NCBI GenBank assembly: GCA_024635495.1
Contig: JAGXIT010000005.1
Location: 124,001-188,000, forward strand
Direction of reading: 5' to 3'
Length of the DNA: 64,000 nucleotides
Source: Candidatus Saccharimonadota bacterium
GTDB taxonomy: Bacteria > Patescibacteriota > Saccharimonadia > Saccharimonadales > UBA4665
Shown here: positions 15,516 through 27,151 of the stretch, piece after piece
Position numbering within the stretch: position 1 is the stretch's first letter
Layout of the letters: every line of letters begins with the position of its first letter
Made by a program: the position numbers and the translations under genes
The notes under the pieces: generated by a model
Databases searched by the model: none
The model's input: only the letters and a program-made list of their open reading frames with translations
What the model was told of the DNA's origin: nothing

Positions 15516-16643
15516 ATGACTACGCAGAAAAAATCACAAACACCTCGCGTTGCCATTGTCCACGACTGGCTCTATGGGGGTGGCGCAGAACTGGTCGTCG
15601 AGCAACTCCACAAACTTTTTCCTGAGGCCCCCATTTACGTGACGTTTGCGACGAAAGAATGGCGCGACAGACTCGATGGCAAGGTCGTGACCGGCTACCT
15701 TGGCCGTTGGCCTTTCACTAAGATTCACAAGTTCACCAGCGTACTTCGCATCTGGTGGTACACACATCTCAAGTTCGACGGCTACGACCTCGTCATATCC
15801 AGCAGTGGCGCAGAAGCAAAGGGCATCAAAGTGCCAAAAAATGTCTTGCACGTGAATTATTGTCATGCGCCAACCCATTACTATTGGAGTCGCTACGATG
15901 AATACATGAAGCAACCGGGATTCGGCGTACTCAACCCGCTGGCGCGCATTGGATTGTGGCTACTCGTGAAGCCCTTGCGCCACTGGGATTACAAAGCCGC
16001 CCAACGACCAGACTTCTTGATTGCGAATTCGACCCATATTCAGCAGGAGATTCAGAAATACTACAAGCGGGATAGCACGGTCGTCTTCCCGCCCGTCAAT
16101 TTCGAGCGTTTCCAGAAACTGCAAAACCGCCATGCGAAACGAAAAGGCTTCATCATTTCAGGTAGACAGACCCCGTACAAGCGCTTCGATATTGCGGTAC
16201 GGGCCTGCACTAGACTCAAACTACCTCTGACTGTTATCGGTGATGGCCCGGACCATCATCGGCTTCGCAAACTAGCAGGCAAAACTATTACCTTTCTCGG
16301 CAAAGTCTCTGATGAGGTTCTCGAAGAAGAGTTTGCACGCGCCGAGGCACTGATATTCCCCGGGCTCGATGATTTCGGCATTACACCAGTTGAAGCCATG
16401 GCCAGCGGCACACCCGTCATCGCCTACAAAGCCGGTGGTGCACTCGACTATGTGCAGTCGGGCGTAACTGGTGAATATTTCACGAGGCAAACAGCCGACG
16501 CGCTCATAAAGGCGCTCCAAGACTTCGATAGCAAAGCCTACAACCCAGATACCATACGAGTGATAGCAGAGCGCTTCTCTGTTGCTACATTCCGCAAAAA
16601 TATCGTCCAATACACCCAAAAACTCGAGAAAAAATCAAAGTAA
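15516..16643 (+). CDS. Glycosyltransferase family 4
   Basis: 375 residues in the GT-B fold. N-terminal half with VAIVHDWLYGGGAE (12-25), and C-terminal half with SGRQTPYKR, VIGDGPD and the GT4 donor-site motif FPGLDDFGITPVEAMASG, whose glutamate binds the nucleotide-sugar. It resembles WbaZ-like mannosyltransferases. The frame is open further upstream, but the ATG at 15516 two bases after the previous stop is chosen, implying coupling to the sugar transferase. Confidence 0.85.
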   Translation: MTTQKKSQTPRVAIVHDWLYGGGAELVVEQLHKLFPEAPIYVTFATKEWRDRLDGKVVTGYLGRWPFTKIHKFTSVLRIWWYTHLKFDGYDLVISSSGAEAKGIKVPKNVLHVNYCHAPTHYYWSRYDEYMKQPGFGVLNPLARIGLWLLVKPLRHWDYKAAQRPDFLIANSTHIQQEIQKYYKRDSTVVFPPVNFERFQKLQNRHAKRKGFIISGRQTPYKRFDIAVRACTRLKLPLTVIGDGPDHHRLRKLAGKTITFLGKVSDEVLEEEFARAEALIFPGLDDFGITPVEAMASGTPVIAYKAGGALDYVQSGVTGEYFTRQTADALIKALQDFDSKAYNPDTIRVIAERFSVATFRKNIVQYTQKLEKKSK

Positions 16644-16739
16644 CTTGGTGTCAAAAAATTGTTGCCAGCCCTTGTAGGTAAACTACTTTGCTTGCTTCAT
16701 ACTCCTGACACTGATTGATATACAGAAAGGACCGAAATA

Positions 16740-18575
16740 ATGTGCGGAATTGTTGGTTACGTAGGGGCAAAAAATAAGGCGATAGACACGGTGCTTGAGG
16801 GACTCGAGACACTCGAATATCGCGGCTATGACTCGGCGGGCATTGCGTATATCGAGAAGGACACTATATCGGTACACAAAGCCATCGGGCGGGTGCAGGC
16901 ACTTCATGATGATTTGGGTCCAAACGTATCGAAAAACACCATAAGCATCGGCCATACCCGCTGGGCTACGCATGGTTCACCCACCGTATATAATGCCCAT
17001 CCTCACACCAATCAAGATGGCTCTATTGCGGTTGTGCACAACGGCATCATCGAAAACTACGAAGAACTCCGTGATTTCTTGAAAAAGAAAGGCTACAACT
17101 TCGTCAGCGAAACAGACTCAGAAGTTATTCCACATCTGCTCGACTACCATTTGCGAAAAACGAGAAGCTTCAGAGTGGCTTTCCTGCAGACACTGAAAGC
17201 CCTCAGCGGGACGTTTGGACTCGTCGTCATGACAACACACGAGCCTGATGTACTTTTTGCCGCCAGGCTTGGCAGCCCGCTCGTACTCGGCATCACCAAT
17301 ACAAATGCGATCATATTCGCCTCTGACCCTGCCGCCCTTATCGCGCACACCAAGAAAGTTGTATTCCTGAATGACTATGAGTATGTCATCGCCAAGCAGG
17401 ATGGCACCTACGCCCTGCATGACTTTATGAAAGATACCAAGGTAGTCCGTGACCCAGAAATACTCGCCTACGATGCCGAGGAGGCCCAGCTCGGTGATTT
17501 TGCGCATTTTATGCTGAAGGAGATATACGAAGTCCCGCAAACGATTCGCTCTGCAACCCTTGGCCGTATCAAGGCAGAGGAAGGCATCGTTAAGCTTGGT
17601 GGGCTTGAGGCTGTATCTGAGCAACTAAACTATATTGATCGAATCGTTATCGTCGCTTGTGGAACATCTTATTATGCTGGCTTGGTGGGTGAATATCTCA
17701 TCGAGGAAATCGCCGGCATCCCAGTCGAAGTCCAGTATGCGAGCGAGTTTAAGTATCGAGACGAGCCGTTTTCGCGCAGCACAGCTCTATTGGCAATTTC
17801 GCAGTCTGGTGAAACCGCTGATACCATAGCAGCTCTGAAAAAAGTTGAGGACTTCGGTGTCCTGCGGCTTGGCATCGTGAATGCAGTGGGCAGTACTATT
17901 GCCCGCATGACAGATGCGGGCGTCTACTGTCATGCTGGACCAGAACGTGCTGTCGCAAGTACCAAGGCGTTTGTGGCGCAAGTCACCGTGCTCGCGCAAA
18001 TGGCGTTGTATCTATCGAAAGGTAATAGCCCCCTGTATAAGCCGCTCCTCAAAGAGCTCGATGCCCTGCCACAAAAAGCCGAGCAGCTGCTTAAGCTCGA
18101 TGCAACTATTCAAAAAATGGCCAAGAAGTATGCCCACTACAATGATTTCCTCTTCATTGGGCGGAAATACGACTTCCCGAGCGCACTTGAAGGTGCCCTT
18201 AAATTAAAGGAGATCAGCTACATACATGCCGAGGGTTTTGCCGCCGGCGAAATGAAGCACGGGCCGCTCGCGATGATTGAGCCAGCGTTCCCGACCTTCG
18301 CCATCGCACCAAATGGGTCTCTGCTGCCAAAAACCGTCAGTAATATCGAGGAAATACGCGCCCGTAAAGGCAAGGTTGTCGCCATCGGCACACAAGGTAA
18401 TACGCAGCTCAAGCGCCTTGTGGATGACGTGCTATACATGCCCGACACACTCGAGCAGACAACCCCAATCCTCAGTGCTATCATTTTGCAGCTATTTGCC
18501 TACTATGTCGCCCTCGAGCGCGGCCACAATGTTGACAGACCACGAAACCTTGCGAAATCCGTCACCGTCGAGTAG
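16740..18575 (+). CDS. glmS: Glutamine--fructose-6-phosphate aminotransferase
   Basis: Makes glucosamine-6-phosphate for peptidoglycan and surface sugars. 611 residues: N-terminal glutaminase with the nucleophile C2 (MCGIVGYVG) and TRWATHG, then two SIS isomerase domains (VACGTSYYAG near 302, ISQSGETADT near 348) and the C-terminal RPRNLAKSVTVE. Length and motifs are complete. The AGAAAGGA ribosome site lies 8 bases upstream. The 96-base leader has no glmS ribozyme features. Converges on the manC-like gene. Confidence 0.95.
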   Translation: MCGIVGYVGAKNKAIDTVLEGLETLEYRGYDSAGIAYIEKDTISVHKAIGRVQALHDDLGPNVSKNTISIGHTRWATHGSPTVYNAHPHTNQDGSIAVVHNGIIENYEELRDFLKKKGYNFVSETDSEVIPHLLDYHLRKTRSFRVAFLQTLKALSGTFGLVVMTTHEPDVLFAARLGSPLVLGITNTNAIIFASDPAALIAHTKKVVFLNDYEYVIAKQDGTYALHDFMKDTKVVRDPEILAYDAEEAQLGDFAHFMLKEIYEVPQTIRSATLGRIKAEEGIVKLGGLEAVSEQLNYIDRIVIVACGTSYYAGLVGEYLIEEIAGIPVEVQYASEFKYRDEPFSRSTALLAISQSGETADTIAALKKVEDFGVLRLGIVNAVGSTIARMTDAGVYCHAGPERAVASTKAFVAQVTVLAQMALYLSKGNSPLYKPLLKELDALPQKAEQLLKLDATIQKMAKKYAHYNDFLFIGRKYDFPSALEGALKLKEISYIHAEGFAAGEMKHGPLAMIEPAFPTFAIAPNGSLLPKTVSNIEEIRARKGKVVAIGTQGNTQLKRLVDDVLYMPDTLEQTTPILSAIILQLFAYYVALERGHNVDRPRNLAKSVTVE

Positions 18576-18596
18576 GAATTCGAGAAATTTCAATTA

Positions 18597-19679
18597 TTAT
18601 AGATACTCTGATTTGTGCTCTTGTTGAAGCGCAGCCTGAATATCTTTTATCTTGTCTATTTTCTCTTTTGGTATGACGAGCAATACATCATCGGTATCAA
18701 CAATCACGAGATCTTTAAGCCCCGCCACGGCTATCAACTTATCTTTGTTGTTTGACTTCACGAGAGTACCGGTCGTATCAACGGTCACGATATTACCATC
18801 GAGATGGTTCTCGTCATCGTCAGCACTAAAATCGCGTACCGCTTCCCATGTGCCTACATCTGTATTGCGAAATGGCAATAGCAGCGCCACAGCCTTGCCG
18901 GAATCCATGAGGTGCCTTGTGACATCTTCTGTTGGCCCCTTCTCCATGTCTTCGTAGATTTCACGAATGGCTTCTTGCTCACCTGGCTTATCCATCACTG
19001 CCTTAATTTTCATGAGTGCATCGTACCAGTCGGGACGATATGTTTTATATGCCTCAATAATCTTTGCTGGGTACCAACACAAGTGATTCCAGTGAGCGAC
19101 AACACGAAAATTCTCTATAAGTTCACGCGTCTCCTTCACTGTGCCTTTACGATAGTGAAACTTGTCAACCACATAGGCTTCGACTCCATCGCCGTCTACC
19201 GCTTCGCCGAGCTCTAGATAGTCAGCCCCCATATTTGGCTCTGTCGCCTTGACGCCGCCCGTGATATAGACGCCTCTCTCAGTTACAATCTTTTCGGCCG
19301 CCCTGATCATCTCGATAAACTTCTCGGCTGGCTCTCGTACCATATCTGCCTGCACGTAAAATACTGGCTCTTTCGGAAATAACATCGATAATTTCAAAAA
19401 GGCTAGTCCCTCACCCGGGCCGCGATCTTTGGCAGCATCAGGCTCGACGATGTAATTTTTGAGTGGAATCAGCGGTGATTGCTCGGAAACGTATTTGATA
19501 AATTTGTGCTTGGTTGAAATAAATATGTCGTCTGGCGAGAATTCAGTCAGTAATGTCTCGATGGCGACTTGGTACGATGATTTGTCACCAATAATTGGCT
19601 GAAACTGCTTTGGCTTCTCTTGTCGACTATATGGCCATAGTTTTGTGCCCTGGCCTCCGGCTACGATAAGTATCTTCAT
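18597..19679 (-). CDS. manC: Mannose-1-phosphate guanylyltransferase-like protein
   Basis: Nucleotidyltransferase that would form GDP-mannose. 360 residues: N-terminal signature GGQGTKLWPYSR (8-19) with QEKPKQF, typical of mannose-1-phosphate guanylyltransferases, then the usual Rossmann domain and a short C-terminal left-handed helix region (KDLVIVDTDDVLLV). It lacks the isomerase domain of bifunctional ManC. The leaderless promoter puts the start at 19679 rather than the ATG at 19688, which overlaps the -10. Divergent from the phosphomannomutase gene, a natural pathway partner. Confidence 0.8.
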   Translation of the reverse strand: MKILIVAGGQGTKLWPYSRQEKPKQFQPIIGDKSSYQVAIETLLTEFSPDDIFISTKHKFIKYVSEQSPLIPLKNYIVEPDAAKDRGPGEGLAFLKLSMLFPKEPVFYVQADMVREPAEKFIEMIRAAEKIVTERGVYITGGVKATEPNMGADYLELGEAVDGDGVEAYVVDKFHYRKGTVKETRELIENFRVVAHWNHLCWYPAKIIEAYKTYRPDWYDALMKIKAVMDKPGEQEAIREIYEDMEKGPTEDVTRHLMDSGKAVALLLPFRNTDVGTWEAVRDFSADDDENHLDGNIVTVDTTGTLVKSNNKDKLIAVAGLKDLVIVDTDDVLLVIPKEKIDKIKDIQAALQQEHKSEYL

Positions 19680-19686
19680 GACTGCC

Positions 19687-19695
19687 ATTGTACCA
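19687..19695 (-). promoter_or_regulatory. Extended -10 promoter, leaderless
   Basis: Minus strand TGG-TACAAT, 7 bases before the ATG at 19679. Confidence 0.6.
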
Positions 19696-19745
19696 CCCAG
19701 TATTGAAATGGTGCGTTACAATGATAGAACATGAATGGAGGTTCT

Positions 19746-21092
19746 ATGATCGATTTGACTGCAATATTTAAAGCATATGATGTCCGAGGTAAGGTCGGCA
19801 GTGAGCTCACACCTGAGGTACTGATGGCAATCGGTCAGGCATTTGGCAGTTGGTTGCCAGAAACCGGCACGGTTGCAATCGGCCGTGATATGCGACCCGA
19901 TTCAGCAGAACTCGCTGCAGCGCTCGTGAGTGGCTTGCGCGCACAAGGTCGCGATGTTCTCGATATCGGAGAGGTCACCACAGATATGATCTACTTCGCC
20001 GTTGGGCACAACAAGCTTGCCGGTGGTGCAGTCGTGACTGCCAGTCATAATCCTGGAGAATACAACGGCATTAAGTTTTGCCGAGAAGATGCTAGGCCTG
20101 TTGGCGAGGAAAGCGGGCTTCTTGAAGTACGAGACTTAGCTCAGGCTAATGATTTTACCCCTGCCGCTACAGAGGGTGGGGTTACTGAGCAAGATATAAC
20201 CGAAGCCTGGATTGAGCACGTTCTATCATTTATCAAGCCAAAAGAGCTCAGTGAGCTAGCTATCGCGGTAGACGCTGGCAATGGCATGGCGGGCAAGATA
20301 TTCCCCGATATAGAGCCATTTGTGCCGTGGGATGTCACCGAGATGTACTTTGAGCTTGACGGTACTTTCCCGAACCACGAAGCCAACCCGCTGAAATTTG
20401 AGACCCTGCATGACATGATTGAAGTTATTCAGAAAAATAATCTCTATGGTGGCATCGCCTTCGACGGCGATGGTGACCGTGCCTTCCTCGTCGACGAAAC
20501 TGGCACCGTCCTGACCGGTGGTGTCATGTCAGCTATGCTTGCAGAATACTTCTTGGGGTTATATCCCGGTTCTAATATTGTGAGTGACGTACGTAATAGT
20601 CGCACCGTGCGAGATATCGTCTCAGAGAAGGGTGGCACACCGGTCACTAGCCGTGTGGGACATAGCTTCATCAAGCAGATGATGCGCGAACACGATGCGC
20701 CCTTCGGTGGTGAGGCTTCTGGGCACTTCTATTTCCGAGATAATTGGTACGCAGATAGTGGCATCATCGCCGCAGTCATCGGTATATATGTGGCAGGACT
20801 TTCGGGCAAGAAGCTTTCAGAGCTACGCGAGCAGTACACTCACTACGCCACCGTCCCTGAAACGAACTTCGTCGTCAGCGACAAAGCAGCTGCAATCAAG
20901 GCAGTGGAAACTAGCTTCCCAGAGGCGACTATTGATCATCTCGATGGCAGCACGCTCGAATTTACCGACGGTACCTGGCTAAACATTCGCGCAAGCAACA
21001 CAGAGCCAGTCCTCCGCCTGAATGCTGAGGCTCCAGACCAAGACAAGCTCGATGCTACCGTTGCCAAAATTACCGCCATGTTCACATCCTAA
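19746..21092 (+). CDS. manB: Phosphomannomutase/phosphoglucomutase
   Basis: Interconverts hexose-6- and hexose-1-phosphates, feeding GDP-mannose and dTDP/UDP-glucose routes. 448 residues with the alpha-D-phosphohexomutase plan: phosphoserine loop TASHNPGEYNG, metal loop FDGDGDRAF, sugar-specificity loop GGEASGHFYF, phosphate-binding loop RASNTEPVLRLN. The start at 19746 has GGAGG five bases upstream; the ATG at 19731 is less likely. Mannose versus glucose preference cannot be told from sequence alone. Confidence 0.88.
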   Translation: MIDLTAIFKAYDVRGKVGSELTPEVLMAIGQAFGSWLPETGTVAIGRDMRPDSAELAAALVSGLRAQGRDVLDIGEVTTDMIYFAVGHNKLAGGAVVTASHNPGEYNGIKFCREDARPVGEESGLLEVRDLAQANDFTPAATEGGVTEQDITEAWIEHVLSFIKPKELSELAIAVDAGNGMAGKIFPDIEPFVPWDVTEMYFELDGTFPNHEANPLKFETLHDMIEVIQKNNLYGGIAFDGDGDRAFLVDETGTVLTGGVMSAMLAEYFLGLYPGSNIVSDVRNSRTVRDIVSEKGGTPVTSRVGHSFIKQMMREHDAPFGGEASGHFYFRDNWYADSGIIAAVIGIYVAGLSGKKLSELREQYTHYATVPETNFVVSDKAAAIKAVETSFPEATIDHLDGSTLEFTDGTWLNIRASNTEPVLRLNAEAPDQDKLDATVAKITAMFTS

Positions 21093-22121
<1,029 letters not shown>

Positions 22122-22153
22122 TATAGTGATACTAGATAATTACGAGAGGTGTT

Positions 22154-22723
22154 GTGGTGTTTAATCCAGATAATTACAATGAATTGACAGTTACCGAGAC
22201 GCCTATCCCCGGCTTTTATGTGGTAAGACTACCTGTTCACGGTGATAACAGGGGCTGGTTCAAAGAAAATTATCAAAAAGAAAAGATGGAAGCGCTTGGG
22301 CTGCCCGCTTTTGACGTAATCCAAAACAATTTCAGCTTCAACGAAAAAAAGGGCGTGACGCGAGGCCTACACGCTGAGCCGTGGGAAAAATACATTTCTG
22401 TCGCAAACGGTACTGTCTTCGGTGCCTGGGTGGACTTGCGTAAAGGCCCGAGCTTTGGGCAAACGTTTAGTGTAGAAATTAATCCGGGTATCGCCGTTTT
22501 TGTACCCCGCGGTGTTGCAAATGGCTATCAAACACTCGAAGATAACGTGACATACACGTATTTAGTGAATGAACACTGGTCACCAGAGGCGAAATACACC
22601 TTCGTCAATCTATTTGACCCCGCCCTAGAAATCAGCTGGCCAATCACCCAAGATGAGGCGATCGTATCCGAAAAAGATACCACTCAACCATTGCTCGCAG
22701 ACATAACTCCATTGGAGGCGTAA
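22154..22723 (+). CDS. rmlC: dTDP-4-dehydrorhamnose 3,5-epimerase-like
   Basis: Cupin-fold epimerase. 189 residues with QNNFSFNEKKGVTRGLH containing the catalytic histidine, a lysine in PWEKYI, and the late YTYLVNEHWSPEAKY segment with the active-site tyrosine. It differs from classical RmlC (RGLHAEP in place of RGLHYQ), so it is a divergent member. Tandem GTG codons at 22154 and 22157 both could start it, with GAGAGG just upstream. Position between rmlB and rmlD supports the call. Confidence 0.82.
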   Translation: MVFNPDNYNELTVTETPIPGFYVVRLPVHGDNRGWFKENYQKEKMEALGLPAFDVIQNNFSFNEKKGVTRGLHAEPWEKYISVANGTVFGAWVDLRKGPSFGQTFSVEINPGIAVFVPRGVANGYQTLEDNVTYTYLVNEHWSPEAKYTFVNLFDPALEISWPITQDEAIVSEKDTTQPLLADITPLEA

Positions 22724-22728
22724 CTCAT

Positions 22729-23592
22729 ATGAAAGAATCATCTATCTTTATCGTCGGGGCAAATGGCCAGCTCGGCACCGCCCTACGCGCGCACTATTCG
22801 GGGGCACAATACGCCGATGTCGGTGAACTTGATATCACAAACCGAGAGTCGGTCGAATCATTCGACTGGTCGGGCATCGAGGTTATCCTCAATGCTGCGG
22901 CATTCACCAATGTCGATGGAGCCGAGACAGCAGAAGGCAGAATTGCCGCCTGGAATGTAAATGCGAGCGCCGTGGCGAACCTTGCCCGTGTCTGCCAAAT
23001 GCACGAAATAACACTTTTTCATATATCAAGTGATTATGTATTCGACGGTATGCATGAACCACATACAGAAGATGAGCCGTTTAGCCCCCTTGGCGTGTAC
23101 GGTCAAAGTAAGGCTGCTGGTGACATTGCTGTAAGCCTTATACCGCAGCATTACATCCTACGTGCAACCTGGGTTATTGGCGAGGGCAAAAACTTCGTCC
23201 GCACCATGCTTGGTTTGGCGGAAAAAGGCGTTTCGCCAACGGTGGTTGCAGACCAGATTGGTCGGCTCACCTTCACGAGCGAACTCGTGCGCATCATCGA
23301 CCATCTGCTCACGAACAAAGCCCCGTTTGGCACCTACAATGCTACCAACAGCGGCAACCTTGCCAGCTGGGCAGAGATTACCCGGATAATTTTCTCAATT
23401 ACTGGATACAAAGATTTAACAGTGACAGATACTTCAACCGCTGAATACTTCGCGGGCAAAGACGGCATAGCCCCCCGGCCGTTAGGGAGTAATATGGATT
23501 TATCGAAACTACAGAGCACGGGCTTTACGAGTCGAGATTGGAAAGAAGATTTGCAAGATTATATTGCTAAAGAAAAGGAGACCATCATATGA
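22729..23592 (+). CDS. rmlD: dTDP-4-dehydrorhamnose reductase
   Basis: Last step of dTDP-L-rhamnose synthesis. 287-residue SDR protein with [10 protein letters not shown] (9-18), SSDYVFDG and YGQSKAAGD (active-site Tyr and Lys). The GGAGG ribosome site is inside the end of rmlC, so the two are coupled; the stop overlaps the rmlA start. Confidence 0.92.
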   Translation: MKESSIFIVGANGQLGTALRAHYSGAQYADVGELDITNRESVESFDWSGIEVILNAAAFTNVDGAETAEGRIAAWNVNASAVANLARVCQMHEITLFHISSDYVFDGMHEPHTEDEPFSPLGVYGQSKAAGDIAVSLIPQHYILRATWVIGEGKNFVRTMLGLAEKGVSPTVVADQIGRLTFTSELVRIIDHLLTNKAPFGTYNATNSGNLASWAEITRIIFSITGYKDLTVTDTSTAEYFAGKDGIAPRPLGSNMDLSKLQSTGFTSRDWKEDLQDYIAKEKETII

Positions 23593-24434
23593 AAGGCATA
23601 ATACTCGCCGGCGGTTCTGGCACACGTTTGTGGCCTATTACAAAAGGCATCAGCAAACAACTCATGCCAGTGTACGACAAGCCAATGGTTTACTATCCTC
23701 TCAGTACACTTATGCAGTCTGGCATTACAGATATCCTTATCATTACGACACCAGAAGATCAGTCACAATTCCAGCGTCTTCTTGGTGATGGCTCACAATT
23801 AGGGATTACACTTAGCTATGCTACTCAACCATCGCCAGACGGTTTGGCGCAGGCATTCATTATCGGCGAGGAGTTCATCGGTGACGACAAGGTTGCACTC
23901 GTACTCGGTGACAATATATTCCACGGCAATGAGCTCGACACCTCACTACAAGCCTGTACTAACCCAGATGGCGGCATCGTTTTTGCGTACGAGGTTTCTG
24001 ACCCAGAGCGATACGGCGTCGTTGAGTTTGACGACGATATGCATGCAATCTCGATCGAAGAAAAACCCAAAAATCCTAAATCTGACTTTGCGGTAGTTGG
24101 GCTCTACTTTTATGACAATGACGTAATAGAAATCGCAAAAAACGTGCTGCCTAGCGAGCGCGGAGAGTTAGAGATTACTGCAGTAAATGCAGAATATCTA
24201 CGTAGAGGTAAGCTCAAAGTTACGACGCTGGAGAGTGGTGATGTCTGGCTCGATACTGGCACGATAGATAGCCTCACCGACGCAAGTGATTATGTGCGGG
24301 TCATGCAGAAGCGCACCGGGCAAATTATTGGCTCACCTGAAAAAGTTGCGTTTGAACAAGGTTTCATCACGCGAGTACAGCTCGACGAGCACGCCGAGCC
24401 ACTCAAAAAATCAGGCTACGGCACGTATTTATAG
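23589..24434 (+). CDS. rmlA: Glucose-1-phosphate thymidylyltransferase
   Basis: First step of the dTDP-rhamnose pathway. 281 residues with GGSGTRLWP (8-16), [11 protein letters not shown] and LGDNIFHG. Start ATG overlaps the rmlD stop (ATGA). With rmlB, rmlC and rmlD this gives a full pathway, so rhamnose is very probably a component of the surface glycan. Confidence 0.94.
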   Translation: MKGIILAGGSGTRLWPITKGISKQLMPVYDKPMVYYPLSTLMQSGITDILIITTPEDQSQFQRLLGDGSQLGITLSYATQPSPDGLAQAFIIGEEFIGDDKVALVLGDNIFHGNELDTSLQACTNPDGGIVFAYEVSDPERYGVVEFDDDMHAISIEEKPKNPKSDFAVVGLYFYDNDVIEIAKNVLPSERGELEITAVNAEYLRRGKLKVTTLESGDVWLDTGTIDSLTDASDYVRVMQKRTGQIIGSPEKVAFEQGFITRVQLDEHAEPLKKSGYGTYL

Positions 24435-24515
24435 TTGTCCGATGATACACTATAGCTATGACATTCGCTTGAGTTTTTGTAGAATGTATCTCTGAATTAA
24501 CGCAAAAGGAGCTGT

Positions 24516-25865
24516 ATGACAATTACGATTCTCGGTACTGGCTACGTCGGCCTCACGACCGCAACATTACTTGCCCACTGCGGGCACACCGTCTATGCTG
24601 TGGAGCCAAACAAAGAGCGGCTTGATGTCATCAAGACTGGCCGGTCATTTTTCTACGAGGAAGGCCTCGATGACCTCGTGAAACATGTCGTCGACAGCGG
24701 CGCACTCATCCCGACCGACTCGTATGAAGAAAGTGTCCCTTCGAGTGATATCGTGTTCTCAAGCGTCGGCACGCCCGACAAGCCAGATGGCAGTAGTAAT
24801 CTCGACTATGTGTTCGGTGCAGCCGAAGAGGCGGCCAAACTACTCAAAGACGGCACTATCTACGTGCAGAAGAGTACCGTGCCAGTCGGCACCGGCACGA
24901 AAGTTCGTGCTATCTTCGATGGCCTCGGCAAGCAGATTGCCTACGTATCGAACCCTGAATTCCTCCGCGAAGGCACTGCCCTGGCTGATACGCTCTGGTT
25001 TGACCGCATCGTGGTCGGCTCTGATAATAAAAATGCTGCGGAGAAAGTACTAAGCCTCTACCGAGAACTAGCTGCCCAGCGCGACACTATCGCAGCCCTC
25101 ACGGCACTTACCAAGCCAGCCAAGATTCCTGATGGCGAATACATCGCCACGAGTCAAAATAGCGCAGAACTCATCAAGGTCACGGCCAATGCATTTCTCG
25201 CACTCAAAATCACCTTCGCCAATTCGATAGCTATACTGGCAGACAAAACCGGCGCAAATGTAAAAGAAGTCATGGATGCCGTCGGTGCAGATAAGCGTAT
25301 TGGCCGAGCGTTCCTCAATGCTGGGCGTGGCTATGGCGGGGGTTGTTTCCCGAAGGATGTCAGTGGGCTTATCGCCAGCGCGGAAGAATTTGGCGCCGAG
25401 AACCTAATCATGCAAGCAGCTGCAGAAGTAAATGCGGGCATGGCCGCCTACGTCGTCGAGAAGATACAAGCAGGACTAGACGGAGAGCTCGAGGGCAAAA
25501 AAGTTGCGGTGCTTGGTCTCGCCTTCAAGGCGGGTACGAGCGATTCACGCAAGTCCCCTGCTATCAAGATAGCGAATCTACTTGTCGATGCTGGTGCGAT
25601 AGTATCGGCCTACGACCCGAAGGCTATCGAGGAAGCCAAGGAGACCCTGAGCCCCGAAGTCACAACTCATGAAATGGTTATCGATGCTATTACTGGTGTA
25701 GATGCCGTCTGTCTTGCAACTGACTGGCCAGAGATCGTTAGCTACGATGCCGCGGAACTTGCAAGGGCGATGAAAGGCAATCTATTCGTCGATGCTATGA
25801 ATGCGTATGATGCGGAGCGAGCAAAAGCAGCTAAGCTAAACTACATCGGTATCGGCCGAAGCTAA
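24516..25865 (+). CDS. ugd: UDP-glucose 6-dehydrogenase
   Basis: Oxidises UDP-glucose to UDP-glucuronate. 449 residues with the NAD loop GTGYVGL (7-13), the catalytic cysteine in GGGCFPKD near 276, and three domains of normal length. AAAGGAG lies 5 bases before the ATG. Supplies an acidic sugar for the glycan or a precursor of other sugars. Confidence 0.92.
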   Translation: MTITILGTGYVGLTTATLLAHCGHTVYAVEPNKERLDVIKTGRSFFYEEGLDDLVKHVVDSGALIPTDSYEESVPSSDIVFSSVGTPDKPDGSSNLDYVFGAAEEAAKLLKDGTIYVQKSTVPVGTGTKVRAIFDGLGKQIAYVSNPEFLREGTALADTLWFDRIVVGSDNKNAAEKVLSLYRELAAQRDTIAALTALTKPAKIPDGEYIATSQNSAELIKVTANAFLALKITFANSIAILADKTGANVKEVMDAVGADKRIGRAFLNAGRGYGGGCFPKDVSGLIASAEEFGAENLIMQAAAEVNAGMAAYVVEKIQAGLDGELEGKKVAVLGLAFKAGTSDSRKSPAIKIANLLVDAGAIVSAYDPKAIEEAKETLSPEVTTHEMVIDAITGVDAVCLATDWPEIVSYDAAELARAMKGNLFVDAMNAYDAERAKAAKLNYIGIGRS

Positions 25866-25891
25866 ACTATTTAAGGTTCTTTATATACACC

Positions 25892-27151
25892 ATGAAAAAA
25901 CAGCAGCTCTCCGTCCTCTTCACCACTTCAACCCTGCCCGCTAGCGCGGATGACCCGGTGCCAGCCTTCGTCCGAGACGAAGCGATTGCGATGAAGGGTG
26001 CCTACCCTGAACTCAAGATAGCAATCTTAGCTCCGCATAATGGTCACGGCGAAACAAAAGCCTACATGTCACAGGCTGCCTACGATGAATATCGGTTTCA
26101 CTATTTCTGGCCGTTCCGGCTTGAGCTCCTGACTGGTCGAGGCATACAGCCAGCCCTGAAGAAGAACCCATGGTTATATCTTCAACTACCTGGCTTATTC
26201 TTCTTCGAGACGATTGCCACTATACGACTCGCGCGCAAAATCCGCCCAGATGTCATATATGCACACTGGTTTACCCCGCAAGCAATCACTGGCTGGCTAG
26301 CATCACTCGCTACCGGCATACCACTTGTCTTCGACACCCAAGCCTCGGATGCTATCGTGCTCAAAAAGGTGCCATTTGCCAATAATTTGGTGGCTGCAGT
26401 GGTACACCGCGCGGTCGCATACACCGTACCTTCTCAACAGACACTCGATAAACTGCTTTATTTTTCAACACCCAAAACTATCGATATGTTCAAAAGCAAA
26501 ATGACTATGGTACCGTATGGCACATCGCTGCCCGAGATTGATATTGCAGCCGTCCATCGCGCAGAGAAAACCTACGGGCTCCGCGGCAAAAAGCTCTTCT
26601 ATTTCATCGGGCGGCTTGTCGATAGAAAAGGCGTAGATATCCTCATCGAGGCCTTTGCCCGCTACCATGCAAACGACCCCGATTCTGCACTCATCGTCGT
26701 CGGCGATGGCCAAGAGCGAGACGCCTACGAGAAGCTCGCCGCAGGCACTGCTGCGAAAGAGTCGATTATCTTTACTGGCTTCTTAAGTGGCGAAGTGCGC
26801 TATGCACTGCTCGCTCGTGCAGATGTATGCGTGATACCGTCTATCAATGTAGGCGATCAATCAGAGGGTCTACCGGTCGTATTTATGGAGGCGCTGCTGT
26901 ATGGCAAGACGGCTGTGATTAGCGACGAGACGGGTGCTCATGAGGTAGCTGAGGATGGTGTGAATGCATTTATCGTCCGGGCGGGCTCGGTCGACGCCCT
27001 GCAAAACGGCCTCCAGTCAGCGACAATCATGACCCCTACTCAGCAAATACAATTCTCAAAAGGCATTGCGAAACTGGCAAAAACATTTGAGTGGGAATCT
27101 GTCGCACGACGACGCTACGATGCTCTTTTGAAGCCATTCACAGAAAACTAA
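25892..27151 (+). CDS. Glycosyltransferase family 4
   Basis: 419 residues, GT-B fold. The N-terminal domain has a donor/acceptor region with YAHWFTPQAITG, and the C-terminal domain has FIGRLVDRKGVDILIEAF, VVGDGQER and EGLPVVFMEALLYG with the donor-site glutamate. Follows ugd by 26 bases. Its last bases overlap the stop of the convergent epimerase. Acceptor unknown. Confidence 0.85.
   Translation: MKKQQLSVLFTTSTLPASADDPVPAFVRDEAIAMKGAYPELKIAILAPHNGHGETKAYMSQAAYDEYRFHYFWPFRLELLTGRGIQPALKKNPWLYLQLPGLFFFETIATIRLARKIRPDVIYAHWFTPQAITGWLASLATGIPLVFDTQASDAIVLKKVPFANNLVAAVVHRAVAYTVPSQQTLDKLLYFSTPKTIDMFKSKMTMVPYGTSLPEIDIAAVHRAEKTYGLRGKKLFYFIGRLVDRKGVDILIEAFARYHANDPDSALIVVGDGQERDAYEKLAAGTAAKESIIFTGFLSGEVRYALLARADVCVIPSINVGDQSEGLPVVFMEALLYGKTAVISDETGAHEVAEDGVNAFIVRAGSVDALQNGLQSATIMTPTQQIQFSKGIAKLAKTFEWESVARRRYDALLKPFTEN

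Noticed and set aside
16644-16739. glmS ribozyme upstream of glmS
   Set aside because: The 96-base leader is too short and shows none of the conserved core; a plain ribosome site is present.
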